A stretch of DNA of 64,000 nt from an uncultured Bacteroides sp. (GTDB lineage: Bacteria; Bacteroidota; Bacteroidia; Bacteroidales; Bacteroidaceae), in assembly GCF_963666545.1 (NCBI RefSeq), contig NZ_OY762899.1, positions 3,538,365 through 3,602,364 on the forward strand, in the 5' to 3' direction. Both the position numbers and the translations under genes were made by a program. Below the pieces are notes generated by a model that made no database searches, was not told the origin of the DNA, and saw only the letters and a list, made by a program, of their open reading frames with translations. Position 1 is the first letter of the stretch, and each line of letters starts with the position of its first letter. Shown here piece by piece: positions 1 to 7,994 of the stretch.

Positions 1-338
1 TTTCAGAAGCGTCGTGGTTTACCGAAGAAAGACCTGCTGAAATTGAAGATTTTTGGATGAATGCATATCCTGAAATAGACACGATCTCAAATAAGATCGC
101 TCAAATGGAGAAAGCCGGATATGTTCCCGTAGCTACGTTTATCTTTCCTGAAACTTGCTGGACGGAGCAATTTTATGTTCCACAAGTTCTTGCGCAAGAA
201 ACCTTTCTGAATAAATATGTAGGCAATAAGACTGCTGAAGGGCTCGTTGCGTATCAGCGTTATGAAGCTCAACTATACGCAAAGTATAAAGAGTATTATG
301 GTTATGTCTTTTATATCGGAAAGAAAATATCATATTAA
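1..338 (+). CDS. Class I SAM-dependent methyltransferase, C-terminal part (5' end outside window)
   Basis: The open frame enters from the left edge (codons from position 3) and ends at 338, giving about 111 residues. The stretch WMNAYPEIDTI, followed by a charged segment and FPETCWTEQFY, matches my memory of the C-terminal half of Bacteroides class I methyltransferases, where a helical lid follows the Rossmann core. The SAM-binding motifs lie upstream of the window, so substrate and activity cannot be judged. The ATG at 57 is internal to the frame and is not a start. The next gene begins 10 bp downstream, so the two may be co-transcribed. Confidence 0.72.
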   Translation, partial: SEASWFTEERPAEIEDFWMNAYPEIDTISNKIAQMEKAGYVPVATFIFPETCWTEQFYVPQVLAQETFLNKYVGNKTAEGLVAYQRYEAQLYAKYKEYYGYVFYIGKKISY

Positions 339-348
339 AATATCAACA

Positions 349-1398
349 ATGAATAATTTATCACTATATGGCTGGAACGAATCTCTGTTCCGGCAAAAAC
401 AAGCATCTCTATATAAGGATTTTATGCATGGACGAGTCTCTGTTACGCATAAAACATGTTATGAAGTTATTTCGGAGGATGGAGTTTATCTTTGTGAACT
501 TACCGGAAATATGCTTTATGGACGCCCTTCGTCTGAATATCCTTGTACGGGAGATTGGGTCATCTTTCAAGCGATTGATGAAGAGAAGGGGCTTATTTTT
601 GATATGCTTCCCCGAATAAAAACGCTTTACCGTTTAAAAAACGGAACTTCATCTGAGAAACAAGTCATTGCGTCGTATGTCGATAAGGCATTTATCGTAC
701 AGAGTCTTGATCAGCACTTCAATGTACGTAGAATAGAACGCTTTATGTTACAAATTGCAGATGAAGATATATTGCCTGCATTAGTTCTGACTAAAACAGA
801 TTTAGGATTCAATAAAGATGAAGTGGAGTCCGACTTGAAGCATATCTCTAATAAAATCCCTGTGTTTTTTACGAGCGTTCAGTCATCGGAGAGTATTGAT
901 CGACTACGAGAATTCATCTCTCCGGGCGAAACCGTTGTGTTTATAGGGTTATCCGGAGTAGGAAAAAGCACATTGATAAATAGCTTGTGTCGGCAATCCG
1001 TTTTGCATACGGCAGTGATCAGCGAATCTACAGGGAAGGGGAAACATACCTCTACCCGCCGAGAAATGGTATTGATGGAAGATGGGGGAGTGTTAATAGA
1101 CACTCCGGGAGTAAAGCTATTCGGGGTTACAAACGGCAACGACGACACTCTTTCCGATTTGCTGGATATTACTCATTTCGAAGAACAATGCCGGTTCAGC
1201 GACTGTCAACACATTAATGAAAAAGGATGTGCTGTGATAAAAGCTGTTGAAGATGGGGAACTAGACAGTACTGTCTATAAGAACTATCTTAAGTTGCGAA
1301 AAGAGGCGTGGCATTATAATACGTCCGTTCATGAAAAAAGAAAACATGAAAAATCATTTTCAAAGATGATTAAGAGGGATAAAAAAACGTTCTTATAA
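349..1398 (+). CDS. rsgA: Ribosome small-subunit-dependent GTPase A (circularly permuted GTPase)
   Basis: RsgA is a GTPase that helps the 30S subunit mature. The ATG at 349 gives 349 aa and starts just after the upstream stop. A longer frame opens at 247 but overlaps the preceding gene by 92 bp and adds residues not expected in RsgA. The permuted G-motif order is visible: TKTD (148-151), then the Walker A GLSGVGKST (200-208), then DTPG (251-254). An N-terminal OB-like beta region precedes them. The C-terminal zinc knuckle is present as C281, C286, H288 and C294. The tail is Lys-rich. Length and motifs fit an intact enzyme. Bacteroides often carry a second RsgA, and whether this is the main copy cannot be told here. 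Confidence 0.93.
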   Translation: MNNLSLYGWNESLFRQKQASLYKDFMHGRVSVTHKTCYEVISEDGVYLCELTGNMLYGRPSSEYPCTGDWVIFQAIDEEKGLIFDMLPRIKTLYRLKNGTSSEKQVIASYVDKAFIVQSLDQHFNVRRIERFMLQIADEDILPALVLTKTDLGFNKDEVESDLKHISNKIPVFFTSVQSSESIDRLREFISPGETVVFIGLSGVGKSTLINSLCRQSVLHTAVISESTGKGKHTSTRREMVLMEDGGVLIDTPGVKLFGVTNGNDDTLSDLLDITHFEEQCRFSDCQHINEKGCAVIKAVEDGELDSTVYKNYLKLRKEAWHYNTSVHEKRKHEKSFSKMIKRDKKTFL

Positions 1399-1416
1399 GT
1401 AGCTTCTAAAAATAAA

Positions 1417-1458
1417 TGCAAGGTGTAAGTGTCTATATAGATAAACTTGCACCTTGCA
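1417..1458 (+). terminator. Hairpin after rsgA, possible terminator
   Basis: Arms 1417-1430 and 1445-1458 pair over 14 bp with one G-U wobble around a 14-nt AT-rich loop. No U-tract follows, so termination is uncertain. It separates rsgA from the beta-barrel gene. Confidence 0.4.
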
Positions 1459-1524
1459 ATAGCGTTAAAGAATGCAACCATATAGGACTTTCACTTGTTA
1501 TACTACATAATTGATTCTTACCCA

Positions 1525-4098
1525 ATGAACTATTTTAAAGTAATATGTCTTTTTTCCTTTATGGCCTTGTTCTTATTTCCGGATGCATCGGCAGTAGTTG
1601 AGTTCAGAGGCGTGAGAAGCGATGCGGACACCATTCCTCTGTATTCGGGTGGGAAAATACGAAAGTCGATTTATCCACAGACTGAGCATAAGCGTAGTAG
1701 CTACTATATTTTTTTTTGGGGGAAGCATTATCGTGATTTATATTCTATACCAATAACCGTTCAGGCTGCCAGGCTGCATTCTATCTATGGCGGCCTCACG
1801 TTTGCCGGTCAGTTTCCACGTTTTCACGCTATGTTTCTTGAAAATAAGTCGGGACATCAATATTTGTTGAAACCCGTTGGAGGATCGACTACTTTTTTGG
1901 AATCAGATTTTTTTAGAAAAACATACAGCAAGCAAGAGTATAAAGACACTTATTTAGATAAATTTGTTGGAGATGCTTACACGATCACGCATCCTTACGC
2001 ATTTCTGGTGGCCAATGAATTGGCCAATAATATCGGTGCAAGTTCCTTTGATCCTAAAATATATTATATTCCCCAACGAACCACCACAGACACCATCTCT
2101 GATGGTACAGGTATTGAAGATCGCTTGGTGATGATCTACGACCTGAAAAAGTTTACCGTTCGCTCTAAGTTTATCGAGACCGAAGAATTGCTAGCTAAAC
2201 TGCAAGAGGATAAATCCGTTATTGTGGTGCAAGATAAATACATCCGTGAGCGTCTTTTGGATATATTAATCGGGGATTGGAATGAAACAACCGAGAACTG
2301 GAAGTGGTATGAAGAATCTCGTGGAGACAGTATTATTTACACGCCTTGGGTGATGGACAGAAGTCATGCATTTACGAAGGTCGACGGCCTATTATTCAAG
2401 GGAATATTGGGAATGTTCGGAATCAGTAATATCACAAATTATAGTAGTGAATATAAACATCTAAAGAAAGTAAATTCCGCTAGTTTGCCGTTGGATATGG
2501 TGCTTACCTCTGAAAGTAGTCGTGATGACTGGATTAAACAAGCTCGAGATATCAAACGTATATTAACCGATAAGGTAATAGACAAGGCTTTTACCGAATT
2601 GCCTAAGGAGATTTATGCTTTGAAAGAGACCGAGAATATCAAAAAGAAACTCAAGAAAAGGAGAAACTCTCTCGATCGGATCGCCCAACAATATTATGAC
2701 ATATTGCAAGAAACTCCGGTGATTACGGGCACGAACAAAAACGATCTTTTTGTAATAAATCAGAAAGAAAATCGCGCTACAAAAATTGAGATATACGATA
2801 AACAGTCGGGCCGTTTGGTATTTGATAAAAACTATGATAAGACGACGAAAGAAATTTGGCTGTATGGCTTGGGTGGAGATGATGAATTTAAACTAAACGA
2901 TCCATCGAAAAAGGATGCTCATATCGTCTTAGTTGGAGGAAAGGGAACGAATACTTATCAGATTGAAAAAGGTAAAAGAACAAGAGTTTACGAGTATGAA
3001 TCGTATAAAGAGGCGGATGATTCGCTTGCAGGAGCGAACCTTATTAAAACGAATGTAGAGAAAGTGCATGCTTATGATTATGAAAAACTGAAACATAAGA
3101 CGCTTGATTTTACACCGTGGAGTATTTATGACTCAGACTTAGGACTGTATCTGGGTGCATACGTTACCAGAAGCGTTTATGGATTTAAGCGATCTCCTTA
3201 CACGTATCAGTATCGGTTGGGTTATAGTTATCTTGACGGATTTATGTATCAAGGATTCTTTCCAACGTATGATGAAAAGAAGAGTTTCAACATCGAGGCT
3301 TTTATTGGTATGCCTTATAACTTCTTTAATTTTTTCGGATATGGAAACAAATCAGTTAGTTACGACGATGAGAGCAAGAATTACAATCGGGTAAACATAG
3401 CCAAATATACTTTGCAACCCTCTTTTTATTGGAAATTTGATCGCGGGCAGAAGTTTATTGTCCAGTCGATGTTAGAATCATTTGATATTAAGCAGCCAAC
3501 AGGTCGATTCATAAATACTCTTTATGAAAGGGACGCCGACATCTTCAAAACGAAAACATTTTTGGGCGTTAACCTGAAGTATGAGGTCACTCGTAAATTG
3601 GCGACTATGGTCCCTTTAGTAAAGTTTTCATTGATACCCGGATGGACATTCAATGTAAGTGATTTTGGCAGAAACATCCCTTATGTAAAATCTGAATTAT
3701 CGTTCAATTTGGCTTATAACGATCGGTTATCTATGCTTACTGAAATAAAAGGAGCGGCTTTATTCTCCGATAAATACGAATTTTATCAAGCGGCAACGAT
3801 CGAAGTCAGAGGTTTTAGAAACAATCGTTTCATCGGTAAACAATCGCTCTATGGGCATACAGATCTCCGACTCGATTTGGGTCATCTGAAAAATCCTTAT
3901 ACACCGCTTCTGTACGGAGTATTCGCCGGATTTGATTACGGACGGGTTTGGTATCCCGGTGAACAGTCACGGAAATGGCACACCTCTTATGGTGGTGGAT
4001 GGTGGTTGACATTATTCAAAGATTACACCGGTAAGTTTTCCTATTTTAGGTCAAAAGATGGCGGCCGATTTTATTTTGGTCTGGGACTTGGTTTCTAA
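1525..4098 (+). CDS. Outer-membrane beta-barrel protein with N-terminal kinase-like region (BamA/surface-antigen type)
   Basis: The ATG at 1525 gives 857 aa with a signal peptide (MNYFKVICLFSFMALFLFPDASA). A frame open from 1495 adds ten residues before it and is less likely. The N-terminal half (FFWGKHYRDLYSIPI, LVANELANNIGASSFDPKIYYIP, ILIGDWNETTENWKW, YTPWVMDRSHAF) resembles the segment that follows the metallophosphatase domain in large Flavobacteriia/Bacteroidia barrel proteins. Here the phosphatase domain is absent. The C-terminal half is rich in alternating aromatic and polar strands and ends in GRFYFGLGLGF, an outer-membrane barrel signature ending in Phe. In relatives I recall GDWDRHxxQW and RDRDQAF where this protein has GDWNETTENW and MDRSHAF, so any phosphotransfer function may be lost. 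Function unknown. Confidence 0.68.
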   Translation: MNYFKVICLFSFMALFLFPDASAVVEFRGVRSDADTIPLYSGGKIRKSIYPQTEHKRSSYYIFFWGKHYRDLYSIPITVQAARLHSIYGGLTFAGQFPRFHAMFLENKSGHQYLLKPVGGSTTFLESDFFRKTYSKQEYKDTYLDKFVGDAYTITHPYAFLVANELANNIGASSFDPKIYYIPQRTTTDTISDGTGIEDRLVMIYDLKKFTVRSKFIETEELLAKLQEDKSVIVVQDKYIRERLLDILIGDWNETTENWKWYEESRGDSIIYTPWVMDRSHAFTKVDGLLFKGILGMFGISNITNYSSEYKHLKKVNSASLPLDMVLTSESSRDDWIKQARDIKRILTDKVIDKAFTELPKEIYALKETENIKKKLKKRRNSLDRIAQQYYDILQETPVITGTNKNDLFVINQKENRATKIEIYDKQSGRLVFDKNYDKTTKEIWLYGLGGDDEFKLNDPSKKDAHIVLVGGKGTNTYQIEKGKRTRVYEYESYKEADDSLAGANLIKTNVEKVHAYDYEKLKHKTLDFTPWSIYDSDLGLYLGAYVTRSVYGFKRSPYTYQYRLGYSYLDGFMYQGFFPTYDEKKSFNIEAFIGMPYNFFNFFGYGNKSVSYDDESKNYNRVNIAKYTLQPSFYWKFDRGQKFIVQSMLESFDIKQPTGRFINTLYERDADIFKTKTFLGVNLKYEVTRKLATMVPLVKFSLIPGWTFNVSDFGRNIPYVKSELSFNLAYNDRLSMLTEIKGAALFSDKYEFYQAATIEVRGFRNNRFIGKQSLYGHTDLRLDLGHLKNPYTPLLYGVFAGFDYGRVWYPGEQSRKWHTSYGGGWWLTLFKDYTGKFSYFRSKDGGRFYFGLGLGF

Positions 4099-4129
4099 AA
4101 TCGAAGGGTTTATAACAGATTTAGATGCC

Positions 4130-4528
4130 TTATTCTTTCTCTAGCTTTTTGTCGGAATTTCCATCGCTGGGAGTTGTATTTCTCCATTTCATAGTTTTCG
4201 AGGTTAGTTTGAGAATATCATATTGTTCTGTATATCTGTTTTCTTCATTGAACAAAGTAAGCAAAGTTTGGTCTAAGCTGACTATGTACGTACGATTAAT
4301 AGTAGTATCTCTATTTGATAATGCGTCGTAGCAATAAATGTTACAAGTCTTATCCTCATTGAAGGTATACTTCACAAAACCATCAACAGATAAATTCGGG
4401 TCATCGTAAACAACGTTCCATGTACCTTTTAATTGTGAAATATCTATTTTGTCATCCTTGTCACAGGATACAAAACTAGGAATAGCGAGAAATAACAAGC
4501 AAACTTTGAATAAATTTTTTGGTTTCAT
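4130..4528 (-). CDS. Lipocalin-like lipoprotein
   Basis: The 132-aa product starts with a lipoprotein signal peptide ending at a lipobox Cys (SFVSC, Cys22). The LKGTWNVVYDD motif after the anchor, followed by FNEDKTCNIYCYD and short beta segments, matches the lipocalin-like domain common in Bacteroides lipoproteins. It probably sits in the outer membrane. It is convergent with the beta-barrel gene, with a gap of only 31 bp and no obvious terminator. Ligand unknown. The low-complexity C-terminus (SDGNSDKKLEKE) is not part of the fold. Confidence 0.62.
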   Translation of the reverse strand: MKPKNLFKVCLLFLAIPSFVSCDKDDKIDISQLKGTWNVVYDDPNLSVDGFVKYTFNEDKTCNIYCYDALSNRDTTINRTYIVSLDQTLLTLFNEENRYTEQYDILKLTSKTMKWRNTTPSDGNSDKKLEKE

Positions 4529-4617
4529 AATAGTTTAGTTTTAAGTTATTATATAGTGAAATTAGTATTTATAGTAACATACCTTGAATTCTTTATATAG
4601 CTATTTTAGTTTATCTG

Positions 4618-5064
4618 TCAAAATATCAAATCGCAATTCTGCTCGCCACCATCTACCTGAGCACCAATATTCTTATAAAAACCGATTGCCGGTTTATTCC
4701 ACTCAGATACTTGCCAACGTAGTTTGTGGCATTCTGAATCTTTGGCAAACTCAATCACTTTATTGATGAGCTTAGTGCCGATTCCGTTCGCTCGATATTC
4801 AGGTTTTACATACAAATCGTCCATATAGAGCGATTTGCCGATCCACGTGTAGTAGCCGAAGAAATACGTTACATATCCTATAATTTGCTTGTCCTCTGTC
4901 TCGGCCACAAAGCAATTGAAAAAAGCCTTTTCTTTATTCATTCTTTCAACGGAATTGGTCATCTTTTCGGGTGCTTTCTCAAAGATTGCAAAGTCTTTGA
5001 ACAGGCTCACTATTTGTGAAAAATCACTTTCCTCAACTGGTCTTATTCTGATTTCTGTGTTCAT
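4618..5064 (-). CDS. GNAT family N-acetyltransferase
   Basis: The 148-aa GNAT fold includes beta4 with SLYMDDLYVKPEYRANGIGTKLI, which carries the acetyl-CoA pyrophosphate-binding R/Q-x-x-G-x-G/A signature as RANGIG. It is followed by the AIGFYKNIGA motif of beta5/alpha4. This layout is typical of small-molecule or diamine-type acetyltransferases (NIRPVEESD-like N-terminus). Substrate unknown. A TATATTTG -7 box on this strand (5179-5186) lies in a block shared with the XRE gene at 9118, so the two unrelated genes appear to use the same promoter sequence. Confidence 0.88.
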   Translation of the reverse strand: MNTEIRIRPVEESDFSQIVSLFKDFAIFEKAPEKMTNSVERMNKEKAFFNCFVAETEDKQIIGYVTYFFGYYTWIGKSLYMDDLYVKPEYRANGIGTKLINKVIEFAKDSECHKLRWQVSEWNKPAIGFYKNIGAQVDGGEQNCDLIF

Positions 5065-5178
5065 TTTATCTTATTCCTTTCCGAGTCAATCGTCCGATTC
5101 TTATTTCTATCCCTTCTCTTACATTGAAGAATCCGGTTCTTCATTCCTCGTCGATTCTTTTTTGTTCAAATATTCGCC

Positions 5179-5186
5179 CAAATATA
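5179..5186 (-). promoter_or_regulatory. -7 promoter box (TATATTTG) for the GNAT gene, in a duplicated block
   Basis: The Bacteroides -7 consensus TAnnTTTG reads on the minus strand. The surrounding CGCCCAAATATAATACTATT is repeated near 9165-9184 upstream of the XRE gene. No clear -33 TTTG is seen. Confidence 0.45.
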
Positions 5187-5296
5187 ATACTATTTTTCAA
5201 AATTATGCGGAATCATTTCTTACTTTTTTCTTAATGCGTCTAAACTTATCTTGGACAGGAATGTGTTGAGTCAGTTTCAATACCTCAAAAACACAA

Positions 5297-5333
5297 AAAG
5301 AGGCACTCTCCTTTACGGAAAGCCCCTCTCTTC
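5297..5333 (-). terminator. Intrinsic terminator of the first 74-aa gene (dispersed hairpin family, copy 1)
   Basis: Reading on the minus strand, arms of 13 nt (10 pairs) close a 5-nt loop and are followed by the T-rich TTTTTGTGTTTTT, which is a credible terminator. The stop of the 74-aa gene is 26 bp upstream. Similar hairpins occur at 9244-9280, 9670-9706 and 16600-16633. Confidence 0.72.
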
Positions 5334-5358
5334 TCTTAGATACAAAATAGGAAGTCTC

Positions 5359-5583
5359 TTATTTAGCGCTTGCTTTTTTAGCAGTTTTGCTTTCAGCTTT
5401 TGTAGCTTTTGTTGCCTTAACAGCCGACTTCTTCACTGTTTTAGCTTCAGCAGCTTTAGCTTCAGCTTTCTTAGTCGCAGTCTGTTCAGTCTTTACTGGA
5501 GCTGCTTTTTTTACTTGAGCGAATGCTACGTTACTTGCACACATCATTGCTACCATGGCAGCTGCAAAAATAATCTTTTTCAT
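5359..5583 (-). CDS. Small secreted Lys/Ala-rich protein, copy 1
   Basis: The 74-aa product has a clear Sec signal peptide (MKKIIFAAAMVAMMCASNVAFA, cleavage before QVKK). The mature ~52-residue part consists almost only of K, A, T, E and V, with KATKATKAESKTAKKASAK at the end. This is a histone-H1-tail-like, highly basic and probably disordered chain. The second copy at 9304-9528 differs at three residues. It has its own -7 box and terminator, so it is a stand-alone gene. The sequence gives no enzymatic role. A periplasmic or extracellular polycation that binds acidic polymers is one guess. Confidence 0.78.
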   Translation of the reverse strand: MKKIIFAAAMVAMMCASNVAFAQVKKAAPVKTEQTATKKAEAKAAEAKTVKKSAVKATKATKAESKTAKKASAK

Positions 5584-5651
5584 AATCTTGGTTTTTTAAA
5601 TGAATATATTTACTCTAATATCTATTGAATGCTTATTGCCTTTCGACATCA

Positions 5652-5659
5652 CAAAGATA
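5652..5659 (-). promoter_or_regulatory. -7 box (TATCTTTG) of the small Lys/Ala gene, copy 1
   Basis: This is an exact TAnnTTTG match on the minus strand, about 70 bp upstream of the ATG at 5583. The flank CATCACAAAGATAGGGCGG is conserved in copy 2 (9604-9611) although the leader between box and gene has diverged. That supports function. Confidence 0.6.
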
Positions 5660-5810
5660 GGGCGGTTATCTACCTGCTTGTAGTTAGAGATTCATTAGAT
5701 TAAAATTAGAAATTCGTTAGAGACTATCTGAATTACCAGATGTGCCATCTTTGCCTTGACGAATGCAATAAAAAAATCAAGGCGTGGAAAGGAACTGTAT
5801 TTATTCAACG

Positions 5811-5818
5811 TATATTTG
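5811..5818 (+). promoter_or_regulatory. -7 box (TATATTTG) for the nitroreductase
   Basis: This TAnnTTTG match lies 73 bp before the ATG at 5892. No -33 TTTG is visible at the usual 19-21 bp spacing. Confidence 0.4.
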
Positions 5819-5891
5819 TATCTCAAAACTCGCATTGGTGACCCCGGCAGAGTATAGAAATATAAAGTAGAAACAGATAATATAACTAAAG

Positions 5892-6614
5892 ATGACATTA
5901 GAAGAAATCATAAATTTCAGACGTTCTGTAAGACTGTACAAAGATCTTCCAATTGATTCGGAGAAAGTCAAACACTGCATCGAACTTGCAACGCTGGCTC
6001 CCAACAGTTCTAATATGCAACTATGGGAGTTTTATCACATCACAAATCCGGAAATTCTAAAAGAACTCTCTGTTGCTTGTTTTAATCAAGAAGCGGCGAC
6101 GACTGCCCAACAAATGGTCGTTTTCGTAACAAGGCAGGATCTTTACCGGAGAAGAGCAAAGAAAGTGCTGGAGTTGGAGACGCAAAATGTTCTGAAAAAT
6201 AGCCCAAAAGAGAAACACGATGGAAGAATCAAAAAATGGAAGATGTACTATGGAAAAGTAATGCCATTTTTATATGCTAACTTTTTAGGTCTTTTAGGGA
6301 TTGTCCGCAAAGCCATAGTCAGCATTGTTGGACTATTCATAGCAACCCCTTATCAGGTATCTGAAGGCGACATGAGAGTCGTCGTTCATAAAACCTGTGC
6401 TTTGGCGGCGCAAACGTTTATGCTGGCAATGGCCAATGAAAATTATGACACCTGTCCGATGGAAGGTTTTGACAGTAGAAAAGTGAAAAGTATCTTGAAA
6501 TTGCCTTTGGGGGCAGAAGTCAATATGATTATTTCGTGTGGAATTAGAGATGAACGCGGAGTTTGGGGAGACAGAATGAGAATTCCTTTCAACGAAGTTT
6601 ATCGAGAGATTTGA
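5892..6614 (+). CDS. Nitroreductase family protein (FMN-dependent oxidoreductase)
   Basis: The 240-aa product has the nitroreductase N-terminus: INFRRSVRLYKD (the R-R-S-x-R FMN-phosphate contacts), LATLAPNSSNMQLWEF (A-P-S-x-x-N-x-Q-x-W motif) and a C-terminal GCIS-like region with INMIISCGIRDERG. An insertion of about 60 residues in the middle (QNVLKN to LFIATPY), partly hydrophobic, is longer than in minimal NfsA/NfsB types. It probably reduces quinones, nitro compounds or flavins using NAD(P)H in the cytoplasm. It lies alone on the plus strand inside an otherwise minus-strand accessory patch. Confidence 0.87.
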   Translation: MTLEEIINFRRSVRLYKDLPIDSEKVKHCIELATLAPNSSNMQLWEFYHITNPEILKELSVACFNQEAATTAQQMVVFVTRQDLYRRRAKKVLELETQNVLKNSPKEKHDGRIKKWKMYYGKVMPFLYANFLGLLGIVRKAIVSIVGLFIATPYQVSEGDMRVVVHKTCALAAQTFMLAMANENYDTCPMEGFDSRKVKSILKLPLGAEVNMIISCGIRDERGVWGDRMRIPFNEVYREI

Positions 6615-6730
6615 AATGTGGCAAATCTTTCCCGCTGTTGCTGTTCTGTTCTTTATTTAAAGAAAGCATTTGCTCCGTCAATATCGGATAAATACGTTTC
6701 AATTACCCGTATCAATTTTAATGCGGGTTG

Positions 6731-7399
6731 TTAGGGATATTCATTTATTTTTAATGTTATTTCGGTCATTAACCATTTTCCATCCTCATTCTCGACTTTA
6801 ACAATCGGACATACGTAGTTGTGGCGAAACCTTTTGTTGTCATAGTCACTGTAGAATTGCAGAGTAGTGAACCAAGCATTCTCTTTCTTTATCATTTCTA
6901 TGATCTCGAAACCATCATAAGGTTCTTGACTCCTAATCCAATAATAGGACAAAAACTCGGGACAAAAATCAATGTATCTAAAAGCGTTTGTTGTGCTTTC
7001 GTAGTCTTCCCAATCAACATTCTCCATATGGGTGGTACAAATTTTCGCGAGTTCCACCTCACTGTCCATGAATTTCTTTGAGATCGTTTTGAGCTGTCTT
7101 AATTGATTGAAATAAGGCTCAAAGTCAGCTTTACATTTCCCGTTTTCCCCCTTTACAAAAGCGTATCTGTAGGCTGTTGTGTCGTCTGTTGATGTTATTC
7201 GTTTTAGATACCAATCGTAAAATGACGTGGATACTTTTTTGATTATTTCTCTTTCTTCGTCTTGGCTCTTTTTCTGATTCAGAGAAGTTGTGTTACTTTT
7301 GAGCATAGTGTCGCCCGTCATCTCTTGAGCTTTGGGCTTGCTGATGCTTAAAAAGAATAACATTCCGGCAAGGAGTATTAGTAGGGATCGTTTTTTCAT
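6731..7399 (-). CDS. Secreted protein, DUF3828/NTF2-like
   Basis: The 222-aa product has a signal peptide (KRSLLILLAGMLFFLSISKPKA). The mature part starts with VSTSFYDWYLKRI, and its end carries a beta-rich segment with VCPIVKVENEDGKWLMTEI. Both look like the YxWY...I entry and late beta-sheet of DUF3828-type periplasmic NTF2-like domains. This is a resemblance rather than a firm match. The gene starts 16 bp after the PIN-domain gene and may be the last member of the XRE-ImmA-PIN operon. Role unknown. Confidence 0.55.
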   Translation of the reverse strand: MKKRSLLILLAGMLFFLSISKPKAQEMTGDTMLKSNTTSLNQKKSQDEEREIIKKVSTSFYDWYLKRITSTDDTTAYRYAFVKGENGKCKADFEPYFNQLRQLKTISKKFMDSEVELAKICTTHMENVDWEDYESTTNAFRYIDFCPEFLSYYWIRSQEPYDGFEIIEMIKKENAWFTTLQFYSDYDNKRFRHNYVCPIVKVENEDGKWLMTEITLKINEYP

Positions 7400-7415
7400 A
7401 GTTGTTGCTAGAAAT

Positions 7416-7994
7416 TTAGCTATTTTCCATTAATCTTATTCTTTGGCTTTCGATATAAGCATCTTCTAAAAATCTTCGCAATGTTCTATTATTTTCTTCA
7501 TGTTCTTTGATAATCACGCTAATATCAGAATCAATTAAGGTTCTATTGTAGAATAACCAACCAAGTAAATGAGGTGTTGTCTGAACGCGAGTACTTCCTA
7601 TTGTTTCTGCCGCTAACTTTCTAGCTCCCTGATCGTCAGTCATGAAACTTTGATTAATTTTTCTAGCAAAGGCAATACTTGACAACTCTCCAATACCTAA
7701 TTTTTTTCGTTTTTCCATTATTTCAATATCTTGCAAGTCATCAATGCTTAACCCAAAACATTCAAAATTCTTCAATTTAGTTTCCTCGACTAGTCGTTGT
7801 TTCAAATACTCTGTAGAAGGTGTGAGTGTTTTACGCTCTTTAAAGAACATCTCATATTCTACAAATTTTGTATAGCAATATTTGCAACTTGAATTGATTG
7901 AGGCTATATATAATGTGTTTGAAGATAAAAGATTATCAATTGCACAAGTATCGATTACATTAAATGTATTAAAGTTTGTAATATTAATTGTCAT
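7416..7994 (-). CDS. PIN-domain protein, likely RNase toxin-like partner of an ImmA/IrrE regulator
   Basis: The 192-aa product has acidic residues placed as in PIN nucleases: FNVIDTCAIDNLL (D15), LGIGELSSIAFA (E103) and FMTDDQGARKLA (D120, D121). Two cysteines (KYCYT and SSCK) are extra. Its start overlaps the end of the ImmA/IrrE gene by 11 bp, which means tight co-expression. In known gene neighbourhoods an XRE/COG2856 protein followed by a PIN-like protein forms a toxin-antitoxin-like pair. That function is inferred from order and motifs and was not shown here. Confidence 0.7.
   Translation of the reverse strand: MTINITNFNTFNVIDTCAIDNLLSSNTLYIASINSSCKYCYTKFVEYEMFFKERKTLTPSTEYLKQRLVEETKLKNFECFGLSIDDLQDIEIMEKRKKLGIGELSSIAFARKINQSFMTDDQGARKLAAETIGSTRVQTTPHLLGWLFYNRTLIDSDISVIIKEHEENNRTLRRFLEDAYIESQRIRLMENS

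Larger units (their letters stand above)
5297..5724. repeat. Direct repeat, copy 1 (terminator + small gene + promoter)
   Basis: This ~430-bp segment is repeated in the same orientation at 9245-9674. Homology covers the terminator, the 74-aa gene (three residue changes), the -7 box and an upstream stretch ending in ATTCGTTAGAGA. The 5' untranslated parts have diverged more than the coding part. The two copies bracket 3.5 kb of accessory genes. Confidence 0.85.

Noticed and set aside
247..348. Longer rsgA start at 247
   Set aside because: It would overlap the methyltransferase gene by 92 bp and adds residues not expected in RsgA. The ATG at 349 gives the usual N-terminus.
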